A DNA stretch of 64,000 nucleotides from an uncultured Mucilaginibacter sp. (GTDB lineage: Bacteria > Bacteroidota > Bacteroidia > Sphingobacteriales > Sphingobacteriaceae). Under the pieces are notes generated by a model, which saw nothing but the letters and a program-made list of their open reading frames with translations, was not told the origin of the DNA and searched no databases. Both the position numbers and the translations under genes were made by a program. Positions 46,192-55,471 of the stretch are shown in pieces (positions within the stretch are counted from its first letter, which is position 1; every line of letters starts with the position of its first letter). The stretch is taken from NCBI GenBank assembly GCA_913775265.1, contig CAJYJH010000065.1, forward strand, positions 186,001 through 250,000, in the 5' to 3' direction.

Positions 46192-47097
46192 TTAGGAAAC
46201 CACCTGCCTGAACGATGTAGGCGTAGCATCAGTTAGCTTTTTAAAGAAGTGGTTAAAATGTGACGGGTCTTCGAAACCCAGGCAGTAGCTGATTTCGGCA
46301 ATGTTCCAGTTGGTGTGTTGCAGCAGCGCTTTGGCCTCGGCAATCAGGCGTTCAAAAATAAGCTCAGTAGTGGTTTTACCTGTTACCAGGCGCACGGCAC
46401 GGTTGAGGTGGTTTACATGCACGTTAAGTTGCTGGGCAAATGCCTTAGCCGAGCGCATTCCGAATTGTTGTGACGCCGACTCGATAGGAAACTGCCGCTC
46501 CAGCAAATCAGTAAATACGGCAGTCAAGCGGGTGTTGGCATCCGCATGCTGGTATAAAGTTTCTGCCGGTTTGAGCTTCAGCGCCTGGTGGATGATTTCC
46601 ATCAGGTAATTACGGATCAGGTCGTACTTATAAACGTAGTCCTGCGTTAACTCCTGCTGCATCTTTTTAAAGATGCTGGTGATCTCTTCATCCTTTTCTG
46701 CATTCAACGGAAAAACCGCTTGTCCACCCGGAATAAACATCGGCAACTCCTTGATGCTATTACGTACCTGTCCCGCAAAAAATGCTTCCCTAAAAATGCA
46801 GAAATACCCGGACGGATCATCTGTAAGCCGCTCAAACTTGTAAGGTACCGACGGATTGAAAAAGATAAGATTAGCGCCGCTTACCTCTACACTTTTATCG
46901 GCGTAATGAAACAGGTGCCTGTCCCGGATGAGCATGATTTTATAAAAATCCCGGCGGCTGTATTTTACCGTGCTGTACCCATGACGGTATGTCTCTTCCA
47001 GGTTAAACACATTGAAGTGCCCAATGTCCTTTTTCAGGTCATCGGGCATCCAGTTAAATTTGTGCCTGTAAAAATCTTCGAGCGATTCGATTTGCAT
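46192..47097 (-). CDS. AraC family transcriptional regulator
   Basis: 301 residues. The N-terminal half is a cupin-like effector domain (SGANLIFFNPSVPYKFERL). The C-terminal ~100 residues hold two helix-turn-helix units (SAKAFAQQLNVHVNHLNRAV, NIAEISYCLGFEDPSHFNHF, ending FKKLTDATPTSFRQ). It likely regulates the SDR gene immediately upstream, 26 bases away, and responds to a small ligand. A -7 element lies just before the ATG. Confidence 0.93.
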   Translation of the reverse strand: MQIESLEDFYRHKFNWMPDDLKKDIGHFNVFNLEETYRHGYSTVKYSRRDFYKIMLIRDRHLFHYADKSVEVSGANLIFFNPSVPYKFERLTDDPSGYFCIFREAFFAGQVRNSIKELPMFIPGGQAVFPLNAEKDEEITSIFKKMQQELTQDYVYKYDLIRNYLMEIIHQALKLKPAETLYQHADANTRLTAVFTDLLERQFPIESASQQFGMRSAKAFAQQLNVHVNHLNRAVRLVTGKTTTELIFERLIAEAKALLQHTNWNIAEISYCLGFEDPSHFNHFFKKLTDATPTSFRQVVS

Positions 47098-47105
47098 CAG
47101 TATTG

Positions 47106-47113
47106 CAAATTTA
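47106..47113 (-). promoter_or_regulatory. -7 element close to the AraC gene start
   Basis: CAAATTTA on plus reads TAAATTTG on minus, exact TAnnTTTG, with 8 bases between it and the ATG. It suggests a short-leader transcript separate from the SDR gene. Confidence 0.45.
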
Positions 47114-47123
47114 AAACAATCAA

Positions 47124-47963
47124 CTATGCATTAAAGTCGGTAAAGGCCGACAGGGTTTTCCATTGTTCTAAATCGTCGGTCAGGATTTTTGTTTTTTGTA
47201 CGGCCCGGTTGTAAGCATCGGTACCCATAAAAAACCTTACCGGAGGTTCGGGCATTTCGGCCAGTTGGATAAATACCCCGGCGGCCTTGTCCGGGTCGCC
47301 GGCCTGCTTGCCGTCCATAGCCAGGTAACGCTCGTGTGATGCCCGGATGGTTTGATAATCGTCAATCTTGTTTTCGGACATCACCAGCGATTGCTGACTT
47401 AAAAACTCGGTACGGAAAGCGCCCGGGGCCACTACCGTTACGTTGATGCCTAACTCGCGTACATCTTCGGCCAGTACTTCGCTCAGGCCCATTACCGCAA
47501 ACTTGGTGGCGGCATATATAGACCAACCGGTAGCTGCTGCAAAACCTGCAATAGAAGATATATTGATGATATGCCCCGACCGCTGCTTGCGCATGTAAGG
47601 CAAAGCTTGTTTAATTACCTGTATCGTAGCAAACACATTAATGTTAAAGCTCTCGGCAACCTCTTGTTCCGATAATTCTTCCACACTGCCGCCAATGCCA
47701 AAACCGGCATTGTTCACCACCACATCTATCGACCCAAACTGATCTACCGTTTGCTTGATAGATGCACTTACCGAATCGACGTCTGTTAAATTAACTTCGA
47801 GCGGTAAAAAGGCATCATGATCTGTTGCACCCACTGCGGTTTGCAAGGCTTCGGCCGAACGCGAAGTTGCTGCTACCCGGTAACCGCTTTTGAGTAATTG
47901 TTTAACCAGTGCTAAACCTAATCCTTTAGAAGCACCGGTAACGTACCATACTTTTTTATCCAT
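47124..47963 (-). CDS. SDR family oxidoreductase
   Basis: 279 residues. YVTGASKGLGLALVKQLL is the Rossmann motif, NNAGFGIGG the NAG motif, ISSIAGFAA carries the catalytic Ser and YAATKFAV the Tyr and Lys. The C-terminal part (FFMGTDAYNRAVQKTKIL) matches the group often found next to AraC regulators in Bacteroidota. The substrate is unknown. It precedes the AraC gene on the same strand. Confidence 0.93.
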   Translation of the reverse strand: MDKKVWYVTGASKGLGLALVKQLLKSGYRVAATSRSAEALQTAVGATDHDAFLPLEVNLTDVDSVSASIKQTVDQFGSIDVVVNNAGFGIGGSVEELSEQEVAESFNINVFATIQVIKQALPYMRKQRSGHIINISSIAGFAAATGWSIYAATKFAVMGLSEVLAEDVRELGINVTVVAPGAFRTEFLSQQSLVMSENKIDDYQTIRASHERYLAMDGKQAGDPDKAAGVFIQLAEMPEPPVRFFMGTDAYNRAVQKTKILTDDLEQWKTLSAFTDFNA

Positions 47964-48094
47964 TGGTTGTTTATTTTTGTGTTACAAAGGTGGGCAAAGA
48001 AATGGCCCGGCCGTTTGTACACATCAAACCAATGATTGTCAAATTCAAACAATCGCTGCAAAAAAGACGAAAGGAGTAAGCTCAGAGCGCTACA

Positions 48095-49402
48095 TTAATG
48101 CTTCACCAAACTGGCCGGCGATACCTCGTTGCTCAGCAAGCGGCCAAATATTTCCCAGCGTTTTTCTGGATTTTTAGCGGTACCGCCTTGTTGTTCCACA
48201 TAGTTTTTTACCAGGTCCATGCCGTAATTGTAGTTGATGACATAACTGCGGTTCTTCTTGATAAAGCCAAGCGATTTTTCGGCCACCTCATCGCTCATCA
48301 AACCGTATTTGCGCAGCCAGCTCAAAGCTTTGCTGCGGCTCATGGTATCGTTAATCAATCCGCGAGCAACCTCGTTGCGGATATAGTTGAGTTTGGCTTT
48401 AATGGCCAATGCCTTAAAATAAACGTCGATACCGGCGGTATCCAGTCCGGCCAGGGGCAGCAGGGTCGACTTGGTAAAATTGACCTTATCATTCCCCGGA
48501 AAAGCCAGATCCACCCCATAATTGGCACTCCCCTCAGCAATCAGCGATTGCGGGCTGAACAGCGGATATAACGACAGCTCCACCCAACCGCGATCGTGGT
48601 ACAGGTTTTTCTCCAGCATCATGTTGTATACATGGTGGCCGGGATAGCTTTCATGGCTGCCTACGTCAATGGCGCGTTCTATATAAGCTTTGGTATCAGT
48701 ATTAATCTGGATAACGCTTTTATAATTGCCTTTGTACCAGTTGTAACCCGTCCAGGGTTTATCGGTTACAAACTCCAGCGTAAAGCTTTCGTTGGCAGGT
48801 AGCTGGTAATGGGCTTTGGTGCGCTTGCGGGCTTCGGCAATGGCGGCGTTCATTACCGGTTCAAGTTTATCTTTCGGGATCACAAATTTGCGGGCCAGTT
48901 TCTGGAAGCGGTCGTTTACGTTACCGCGTCCGGGCAAAATACTGTCGAGCTGATCTATATAGGCTTTAAAATAATCTTCGTTATACTCGGGTGCCACCAC
49001 GCCGAAAAGCTGTTTCGACTCATCGTCGAACGATTCGTACTCGCCGCTGGCAACACGGATGCGGCGGCTAAAGGCCATCAGTTGGTCGTACATCCAGTTG
49101 GCGCGCATTTTATTGGAGTCGATGGTAGAGGAGTGCGACAGGTTGCCCAGTGCGTTGGTCAGTTCGTTAACCGAAGCCAGCAGGCTGTCTTTCGGAAAAT
49201 CTTCGCCGGCGGCTTGTTTGGGTTTCAGCGAGTCGGGGCCATAATAGGCATCCACAAACGCTTCGTCGTACTGGCCAATGGTTAAACCCAGGTGCACATA
49301 ATCTTCGGCCAGTTTGTTGAGCTGCCTGATCTCTTCCTTTTCGGCAGGACTTTTACACGACAGTACAAACAACACCGGAACCAGCAACAACCAATTTTTC
49401 AT
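48095..49402 (-). CDS. DUF885 family lipoprotein
   Basis: 435 residues from the ATG at 49402. The lipobox is LFVLSC (C16). The helical body has the DUF885 metal-site block GSHESYPGHHVYNMM, then SPQSLIAEGSANYGVDLAFPG and SKALSWLRKYGLMS near the end. The family is a predicted metallopeptidase/carboxypeptidase-like group with HExxH-like geometry. Substrate unknown; probably periplasmic or at the outer membrane. An upstream frame start without the lipoprotein signal was discarded. Confidence 0.88.
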   Translation of the reverse strand: MKNWLLLVPVLFVLSCKSPAEKEEIRQLNKLAEDYVHLGLTIGQYDEAFVDAYYGPDSLKPKQAAGEDFPKDSLLASVNELTNALGNLSHSSTIDSNKMRANWMYDQLMAFSRRIRVASGEYESFDDESKQLFGVVAPEYNEDYFKAYIDQLDSILPGRGNVNDRFQKLARKFVIPKDKLEPVMNAAIAEARKRTKAHYQLPANESFTLEFVTDKPWTGYNWYKGNYKSVIQINTDTKAYIERAIDVGSHESYPGHHVYNMMLEKNLYHDRGWVELSLYPLFSPQSLIAEGSANYGVDLAFPGNDKVNFTKSTLLPLAGLDTAGIDVYFKALAIKAKLNYIRNEVARGLINDTMSRSKALSWLRKYGLMSDEVAEKSLGFIKKNRSYVINYNYGMDLVKNYVEQQGGTAKNPEKRWEIFGRLLSNEVSPASLVKH

Positions 49403-49540
49403 AAGCCAACAATAGATGGCCGTAAAACTACAAACAACTACCGACTTATACAGCATGCAGGTAGCAAGTAGGTTAGCTTGAGTTTTATGAACACGGACAG
49501 CGAAAATTAAAAGCGCCGGGCAAGCTAAACCGCATACATA

Positions 49541-49560
49541 GCACTAAAAGGTTTTAGTGC
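49541..49560. promoter_or_regulatory. Palindromic operator candidate ahead of the GH28-like gene
   Basis: GCACTAAAA-GG-TTTTAGTGC is a perfect 9-bp inverted repeat with a 2-base centre. It abuts the -33 region (TTG at 49564-49566) of the promoter below, a typical position for a dimeric regulator such as a LacI-type protein. Confidence 0.6.
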
Positions 49561-49582
49561 ATGTTGCACCATCAAAATATTA

Positions 49583-49590
49583 TATATTTG
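49583..49590 (+). promoter_or_regulatory. -7 element of the GH28-like gene
   Basis: TATATTTG, exact TAnnTTTG, 34 bases before the ATG. A TTG at 49564-49566 is 16 bases upstream, slightly short of the usual spacing. Confidence 0.6.
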
Positions 49591-49624
49591 GCAGATACGA
49601 TTTGCTCCCCCAATTTTTTATCTG

Positions 49625-51004
49625 ATGAACTACATTACCCGCCAGCTTAAAACTACCCTTGTTGTTATTGCTTGTAACGCTTTATTAACGCTCCTTCCGG
49701 CTTTAACCCATGCACAGGGTAAGCAGTATAACATACAGAATTCAGGAGCCAAAGGCGACGATAAAACCGTGAATACCGATGCCATTAATAAAACCATTAA
49801 TCAATGCTTTAAAGCAGGCGGCGGTACGGTAGTGATACCCAAAGGCGTATTTTTAACGTCGACCATTTACCTCAAGAGCAAGGTGAACCTGCTGCTGAGC
49901 AAGGGCGCGGTGTTAAAGGGTGTGGCCGATGCTAACCGCTATCAGTCGTTTATCCCCAAAACCGACCTGTCTAAATACAGCACCATCAGCGATGAGGGCA
50001 ACAACGGCAATAGTGCTTATGATACCGTGTGGACTAAGGCTTTGATTATTGGTGAGGGTGCCAACAACATTACTATCTCGGGCGAGGGCGTGATTGATGG
50101 CGAACATGTGTTTAACCCCAAAGGCGAAGAAAACATGCGCGGCCCGCATACCATTATCCTGGCCAACTGCACGGGCGTAAAGTTCGAAAACGTGACCATC
50201 GAAAAGGCGGCCAACTACGCCATACTGGCTTACAACCTGCAGGATGTGGTTTTTAACAAAGTGCGCATCCGCCAGGGGTGGGATGGTATCCACATCCGCG
50301 GTGGTAAAAACGTGCTGTTGCAAGCCTGCGATTTGCAGACCGGCGATGATGCCATTGCCGGTGGCTTTTGGGACAACTTTAGGGTGCAAAACTGCTCTAT
50401 CAACTCGGCTTGTAACGGCATCAGGGTAATTATGCCGGTTAAGGGTTTTACCGTTACGCAATGCCTTTTTGCCGGGCCGGGCAAGTTTGCGCACCGCACC
50501 TCGGGCAAACTGCACCGCACCAATATGCTGGCCGGTATTTATATACAGCCCGGCGGCTGGGGACTGGTAAAAGGCGACATTGAAGGCGTGCACCTCTCCA
50601 ACCTGAAAATGCGCAATATGGACAACCCCTTTATTTTTGAACTGCACAAAGGCAACAACGCACTGGATATTACGGTAGAAAACATCGTGGCCGACGCCAT
50701 AAAACGCTGCATTGCCGTAAATGCCGCCCCCGGCTTTAGTTACCAAAACGTAATGTTTAAAAACCTGCAGATAACCTATGCTACCAACGCCACCAGCGAA
50801 GCCCCCTGGGCCTTTGGCGCCATGAACGTGCAGCACCTGCGCCTGGAGAACGTGAAGTTCAATACCACCGGGCCTAAACCGCCTTTTGCCATTAAGCTGG
50901 ATAACGTAACTTCTCCGGCGTTAGTGAATACCAATGTGTATAGCGCTGACCATACGGAGGAGGTGAAGGTGGTGAATAGTGGGGTGATTGAGGGGAAATA
51001 TTAG
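49625..51004 (+). CDS. Secreted GH28-like right-handed beta-helix protein
   Basis: 459 residues. Signal peptide (TTLVVIACNALLTLLPALTHA) then YNIQNSGAKGDDKTVNTDAI, the opening of pectinase-type helices, and GGGTVVIPKGVF. The catalytic region of polygalacturonases is partly kept: GWDGIHIRGG (D220) and TGDDAIAGG (D241, D242). The usual GHG His motif is replaced (SACNGIRV, residues 261-268), so activity on polygalacturonan is doubtful. The promoter carries an operator-like palindrome. No SusC/SusD genes are nearby, so it is not part of a visible polysaccharide utilisation locus. Confidence 0.82.
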   Translation: MNYITRQLKTTLVVIACNALLTLLPALTHAQGKQYNIQNSGAKGDDKTVNTDAINKTINQCFKAGGGTVVIPKGVFLTSTIYLKSKVNLLLSKGAVLKGVADANRYQSFIPKTDLSKYSTISDEGNNGNSAYDTVWTKALIIGEGANNITISGEGVIDGEHVFNPKGEENMRGPHTIILANCTGVKFENVTIEKAANYAILAYNLQDVVFNKVRIRQGWDGIHIRGGKNVLLQACDLQTGDDAIAGGFWDNFRVQNCSINSACNGIRVIMPVKGFTVTQCLFAGPGKFAHRTSGKLHRTNMLAGIYIQPGGWGLVKGDIEGVHLSNLKMRNMDNPFIFELHKGNNALDITVENIVADAIKRCIAVNAAPGFSYQNVMFKNLQITYATNATSEAPWAFGAMNVQHLRLENVKFNTTGPKPPFAIKLDNVTSPALVNTNVYSADHTEEVKVVNSGVIEGKY

Positions 51005-51214
51005 CCTCAGTATTAAGCTTACTAATTTATGTTTCTTAGGTAAATATTCCTTTTAATTATATGGTGTAGCGATAAGGCTTTCATACCTACATCATTAATC
51101 AAATGTTTTTGAATGGATAAGATAAACAATGTAAGTAAGATAATACTTATGGTTACTGCACTGAGGCCTGTGCCTATTAGATTGACATTTGCTGTATTGG
51201 TTTGTGTATTTAGA

Positions 51215-53296
51215 TCACTTAATAGTTATACCATCATAAAAATAATCTAAAATATATTCTTCAAAAACATGCAGCTCTGGTAAATTTTTTTTCAATTGAT
51301 CTTTCCCAATTTTATCAAACATCAATATAGCTTGATGTAGAGTAAGATTAGGATCTACAAAATTTATATATCCAGCATTATGTATTCTTTTGGCCAAGAC
51401 TCTAGGCAAACCGTACTCCTCTAATTGAAAAACGACAGATGGTAGAAAAGCATGAGATAATTTCGAGACAAACGGTGATATGTCAATTGATTTATTCTTA
51501 AAAATTTCCCTTTGCAAGATATTTATATCACTTAATAAAGATGTTAACTTAAAGGTGGCATTTTTCTCAAGCTCAAAAAACAAATCTAATTCTATGTTAT
51601 GTGTCTTTAAACGAGTTAATATTTGAGGAATAGACTTAACCCAGTTTTCTGATAAAATTTTGATGAAAGACACAAAGGATCTGTATTGAACACCAACTCC
51701 ACCGGAAAAATTAAGTGCTTTGTAAAGAATATTATCCCATTTGTTCACATCAAAAGAATTCAATAGCGGTAAGGAATTCCAAGTGCTGGGTTTTTCTATC
51801 ATATCAGTGGCCAAATCTTTGATAATGCTAGCGTTTGATTGGAAAGTTTCTTCCTTCGATAATCTTGTCCAAGTGTCTTTCCCAAGCAAGTTTGACATTT
51901 CCTCTTTGTAAGCTATAATTTTTACGATTTGCTCTCGTGTTAATTCTTTTTTGAACGTTACTTCATCAATACTACCTATGTTTGCATCTGAAAACTCTAT
52001 ATCTAATTGGGTTTGTTCTTGCACTGGGGGCTCTTCAAAAATAAAAATTTTTCCAATGAAGTGTTTAAACATCCTTCCCCCTCTTCCAATGATGTTTTTA
52101 TAAGTAAAATCATTTAAAAGGGGATTACCATTTCTATTTGACCAAATTACAACATTCTCTGTACTTGTGTTTATCCCCTCAATTATTGAAGAAGTTGAGA
52201 TAATGGTTTCTAATCCATTCTCTTCTTCAAAAAGCTTTATTTGTATTTGGCTTAAAGATCTGTGTAACCGTCCATTATGTATACCGATTCCTTTATGAAC
52301 TAAGTCTGCTAACAGGTATTGATCACTGTAATTAAGCTTAAGCCACGCTGAAAAGTTCGCGAGTAAGTCTATTTCAAGAATATTAAACTCCTTCTCAAGT
52401 AGGTTTGAAAGATAATTTATATTTGAGTATGTTCCAGCATAAATTAAAGTCTTTGTTTTCTTCGCATGTAAAATTTCTATAAGCTTTTTAGATTTAGAAT
52501 CAATGTCGTTTAAAGTCTTGTATAAATCTTGCTTTTCAGTAAACACTGTACTAAAATTTACTGGAATAAACTCCATTCCTTCTGTAAAAGGATTTTCTTT
52601 TAAAGTCGAAATGTTAGGCGCCAAGAAATACTTTTGTTTGGCTTTCCTGCCTAATTCAAGCATAGCTTTAACTAACGTCGGAGCTCTTTCTTTATCAAAC
52701 CTTACACTAGCTTTATAGAATTCGTCAATTATTAATATGTCAATTGATTCAATTCTATTAACATAATTAACAGCTCGTTCTTGAGGAAATATAAAAATAT
52801 TCTGATCACTCAGTTCGACATCTGTTGTCGTAATAATTTTATAGGTGTTAGCAAACTTTTTATATATCCTTCGCCTTGTTTCATCGGTTAATGCTATCGT
52901 TGGCACAATAATCACAACGTTTTTTGGCTTTTTCAGTGCAATAAAAGCGTCAATAACAAAGCTCTTACCAAAACTTGTAGGAGCACTAACGGCTATACTC
53001 TCACCATCTAATAACTTTTTTAAAAGAGAGGACTGCTCCCGATGTAACGTAGCGGTGCCCTTACCAATATCTACTTTAAAAGCTTCGTATACAAACCTAT
53101 CTTGCCAGTTTGCCGTTTCAACTTGTAAGTAGGGATATAAGCCAGTAGCTCTAATTAGATGGTTTACTAAAGGAGAATAAGCTATTTCGTTTTGAGCATG
53201 AAAGTCTAAAAGTTTGATTAATTCAGCTCGTGCGCTAACATCATTCCTGTTTGTTAAATGATCGTTTATAATGGAACATGTCTCAAATATCTCCAT
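51215..53296 (-). CDS. hamB: Hachiman-type DEAD-like helicase HamB
   Basis: 693 residues from the ATG at 53296. The SF2 helicase core is clear: Walker A APTSFGKS (105-112), Ia VPTIALTDETRRR, II as DEFY (191-194, a variant of DEAH), V in STSSIIEGINTSTENVV and VI in IGRGGRMF. The C-terminal ~250 residues are helical and unrecognised. It overlaps the HamA gene by 14 bases, the arrangement of Hachiman (HamA effector plus HamB helicase), a known anti-phage system in which HamB senses DNA and releases HamA. Strongly AT-rich compared with both flanks. The 210 bases between its stop and the GH28-like gene (51005-51214) show no gene. Confidence 0.85.
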   Translation of the reverse strand: MEIFETCSIINDHLTNRNDVSARAELIKLLDFHAQNEIAYSPLVNHLIRATGLYPYLQVETANWQDRFVYEAFKVDIGKGTATLHREQSSLLKKLLDGESIAVSAPTSFGKSFVIDAFIALKKPKNVVIIVPTIALTDETRRRIYKKFANTYKIITTTDVELSDQNIFIFPQERAVNYVNRIESIDILIIDEFYKASVRFDKERAPTLVKAMLELGRKAKQKYFLAPNISTLKENPFTEGMEFIPVNFSTVFTEKQDLYKTLNDIDSKSKKLIEILHAKKTKTLIYAGTYSNINYLSNLLEKEFNILEIDLLANFSAWLKLNYSDQYLLADLVHKGIGIHNGRLHRSLSQIQIKLFEEENGLETIISTSSIIEGINTSTENVVIWSNRNGNPLLNDFTYKNIIGRGGRMFKHFIGKIFIFEEPPVQEQTQLDIEFSDANIGSIDEVTFKKELTREQIVKIIAYKEEMSNLLGKDTWTRLSKEETFQSNASIIKDLATDMIEKPSTWNSLPLLNSFDVNKWDNILYKALNFSGGVGVQYRSFVSFIKILSENWVKSIPQILTRLKTHNIELDLFFELEKNATFKLTSLLSDINILQREIFKNKSIDISPFVSKLSHAFLPSVVFQLEEYGLPRVLAKRIHNAGYINFVDPNLTLHQAILMFDKIGKDQLKKNLPELHVFEEYILDYFYDGITIK

Positions 53297-54230
53297 CCGA
53301 ATCTTGGCTTTTATAATGAGTGACGTTTTTAACAAAAGCTTCAACAATATGCTGTTTCGAGGGAACTGGAAACAGGATTATATGAAAGCTAATTTCAGAG
53401 TATTTGAATAACGTATTTAACTTACTTAGTTGCTTTTTAAAATATGATTGTGCGCGTTCTTGATGATATTGAATTATTTCCTTCTTGTAATCTTCACTCA
53501 AGCAATCAGTTTTCTTGGTTATCGAACATTCATGTAGTAGTAGAATTGGAATATGCAGTTTAGCTTTGATATTATCTGTAGAATTGTTTCTGTCTAAAGC
53601 GGCTTTGATATTGCTCCTTACTATTTCATCTATAACCAAGTGGTCTATGTCAGCAACGTTCGTAATTATTGAATTTTCTTTCCTTAGCTTAGTTGTAGTT
53701 AAAGAATTTTCTACCGATTGAACGATCTCCGACAATCTTGCATCTTCTATACTATTATAAAACTTAGCTTCACCAAACCACACTGAAAAATCATTAAATT
53801 CGTCCAAAACAATGTGGACACTATCAGCACCTTTAGCATTATCTTGTGCATTCTGCTTATGAAATATTTTCGGCACTACAGGTAAAGCTTTATAATAATG
53901 CTTCATAATTCCATAAAGAACGATCTCCGCTAATTCACTACCTGACCCAATCCCTTCTTGATTGTCTGTAAGTCTCAAATTTTGTGCAGAGGCCGTCAGT
54001 AATGAATGGCTTGCCCCAATTAAGCTTTGTCGCTCTTGGTATGATAAAGAAGTTTCTGCAATATTATCCCAAATAAAGCTTTGGAACTTAGAATAACGCC
54101 ATTTTCCGTTTTCAAAATCGTTAATTAAACTTAAAACTTTCTTTTTATCTATCGGAAATAAGGAACTATCAGTACTAATGTTGGAAAAAAAATCATCGAT
54201 TAAAACATCAAAGTTTAGTAAACTTTTCAT
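53283..54230 (-). CDS. hamA: Hachiman nuclease HamA (DUF1837)
   Basis: 315 residues. The conserved DUF1837 core is GSELAEIVLYGIMKHYY (about 97-113), VVPKIFHKQN, KGADSVHIV (D136) and WFGEAKFYNS (E154 and K156), the PD-(D/E)xK nuclease pattern with the final ExK. In Hachiman this subunit cleaves DNA once released by the helicase and causes abortive infection. Its 3' end overlaps hamB by 14 bases; the gene upstream ends 23 bases before it. The C-terminal ~110 residues are helical and less conserved. Confidence 0.85.
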   Translation of the reverse strand: MKSLLNFDVLIDDFFSNISTDSSLFPIDKKKVLSLINDFENGKWRYSKFQSFIWDNIAETSLSYQERQSLIGASHSLLTASAQNLRLTDNQEGIGSGSELAEIVLYGIMKHYYKALPVVPKIFHKQNAQDNAKGADSVHIVLDEFNDFSVWFGEAKFYNSIEDARLSEIVQSVENSLTTTKLRKENSIITNVADIDHLVIDEIVRSNIKAALDRNNSTDNIKAKLHIPILLLHECSITKKTDCLSEDYKKEIIQYHQERAQSYFKKQLSKLNTLFKYSEISFHIILFPVPSKQHIVEAFVKNVTHYKSQDSDGDI

Positions 54231-54253
54231 TAGTAACGTATTCTTTGTGAAAA

Positions 54254-55471
54254 TTAAGAGTTTTTCTTAATTAATATGTCGTAGAAAATATAGCGTAAGT
54301 ATTCATTCGTTTCTAAGTCAGATACGATCAATTCAACTTTATTCATCACGCGAAGTAATTCTGAAAGCGTAGAAATTTTGTTTAAGAGTAGTGTTTTTAA
54401 CTTAAACCTATTTTGTTTTATAACATCATTCTTGGTAGCCTCCACTTTGCGATAGAGGAGATGCCTCAATTCATCTGGGTTTTTTGTATCAGCTAGACCT
54501 TTGACATCATTGATAATCTCAGACTCAGCATCATCGATAAAATCATTTAGCTCAGATAAATAATTGAAGACAGTAGATGGGTTAAAATTATGCTGAATAG
54601 AGATCAGCTCCGTTTTAAGCTTCTCTGGCTTAAAAAACAGCTCAAATTCATCAGAAACAATCGAGAATGCCGCAGAGAACTTCATTGCTTCTCTTTTGAT
54701 TTCATCATTCGATACTTCTACCATGAATCTCACTAACCCTACTCCTTTGATATTTCTGCTACCATCCTTTTCGAAAAACACTTTGATATGCGACTCATCA
54801 AATTCTGCGCTAGCAACCCTAAACTTCTTATTAGTTGACATTGACAAGTTATGCAATGCCATAACGGCAACAAAAAGGCTGAATCGATTATCGTATTTGT
54901 TATAATGTGTTGTTGACGTTATTGCTCTTATATAATACGTCTTGTCAATATCTTTCAAAAGCCTCAAGCTTCTGTCAAAGTTGTTAGAAGCTTGATAATA
55001 CTCGTTTAGATGCGCTATATTATCTTTGAGTAACTTAATATGCCCTTCTTTGAAGCAAAACTTGGCAAACGTGTCTAGCCTATAAACACTCTCAAAGTAA
55101 TCACTTTTAGCATTATAAGCTGTCTCAGCATATATCGTCTCAGTGCCGAAAATCTCTTTGTTATTTTCTGACGTTATTTTTAAGATAGCTGCTCCATCAT
55201 CAGAAAACTTAAATAAAGTGACGTCAGAAAGATTTACATTAACATCAAACTTCTCATACTTAGCATCTTTTGAAATAATCTCACGTATCAAAATACTCAA
55301 TCCTGGAATTTCAATGTGTACTTTTTCTCCAATATCGATTTTGAATAATAAGATCAGCTCATTATAAAATTCACTATTTTCAATAAGTTTTATGACGGCC
55401 TTGATAGGTGTTAAGACATTGTCTTCTTCAAGTTTAGTACGATTTAAGGAGTCCCTGTAAAATTTAGACAT
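54254..55471 (-). CDS. Unrecognised protein leading the Hachiman operon
   Basis: 405 residues, no signal peptide or membrane segment. The N-terminal ~150 residues look mixed alpha/beta (FKIDIGEKVHIEIPGLSILI, SDVTLFKFSDDGAAILKI), a middle part (150-275) has RFSLFVAVMALHNLSM and GVGLVRFMVEVS, and the last ~130 residues are helical and coiled-coil-like, ending LETNEYLRYIFYDILIKK. I see no catalytic motif I can name. It lies 23 bases before hamA on the same strand with the same low-GC composition, so it is probably the first gene of a three-gene defence operon. It could be a sensor, regulator or unrelated cargo. Confidence 0.75.
   Translation of the reverse strand: MSKFYRDSLNRTKLEEDNVLTPIKAVIKLIENSEFYNELILLFKIDIGEKVHIEIPGLSILIREIISKDAKYEKFDVNVNLSDVTLFKFSDDGAAILKITSENNKEIFGTETIYAETAYNAKSDYFESVYRLDTFAKFCFKEGHIKLLKDNIAHLNEYYQASNNFDRSLRLLKDIDKTYYIRAITSTTHYNKYDNRFSLFVAVMALHNLSMSTNKKFRVASAEFDESHIKVFFEKDGSRNIKGVGLVRFMVEVSNDEIKREAMKFSAAFSIVSDEFELFFKPEKLKTELISIQHNFNPSTVFNYLSELNDFIDDAESEIINDVKGLADTKNPDELRHLLYRKVEATKNDVIKQNRFKLKTLLLNKISTLSELLRVMNKVELIVSDLETNEYLRYIFYDILIKKNS

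Noticed and set aside
49913..50836. Minus-strand 307-codon open frame inside the GH28-like gene
   Set aside because: It lies wholly under a plus-strand gene with signal peptide, homology and promoter, and its translation has no recognisable pattern.
51004..51167. GCCTCAGT (51004-51011) and its reverse complement (51160-51167) as possible island end repeats
   Set aside because: Only 8 bases over ~150, expected by chance, and no copy at the tRNA end.
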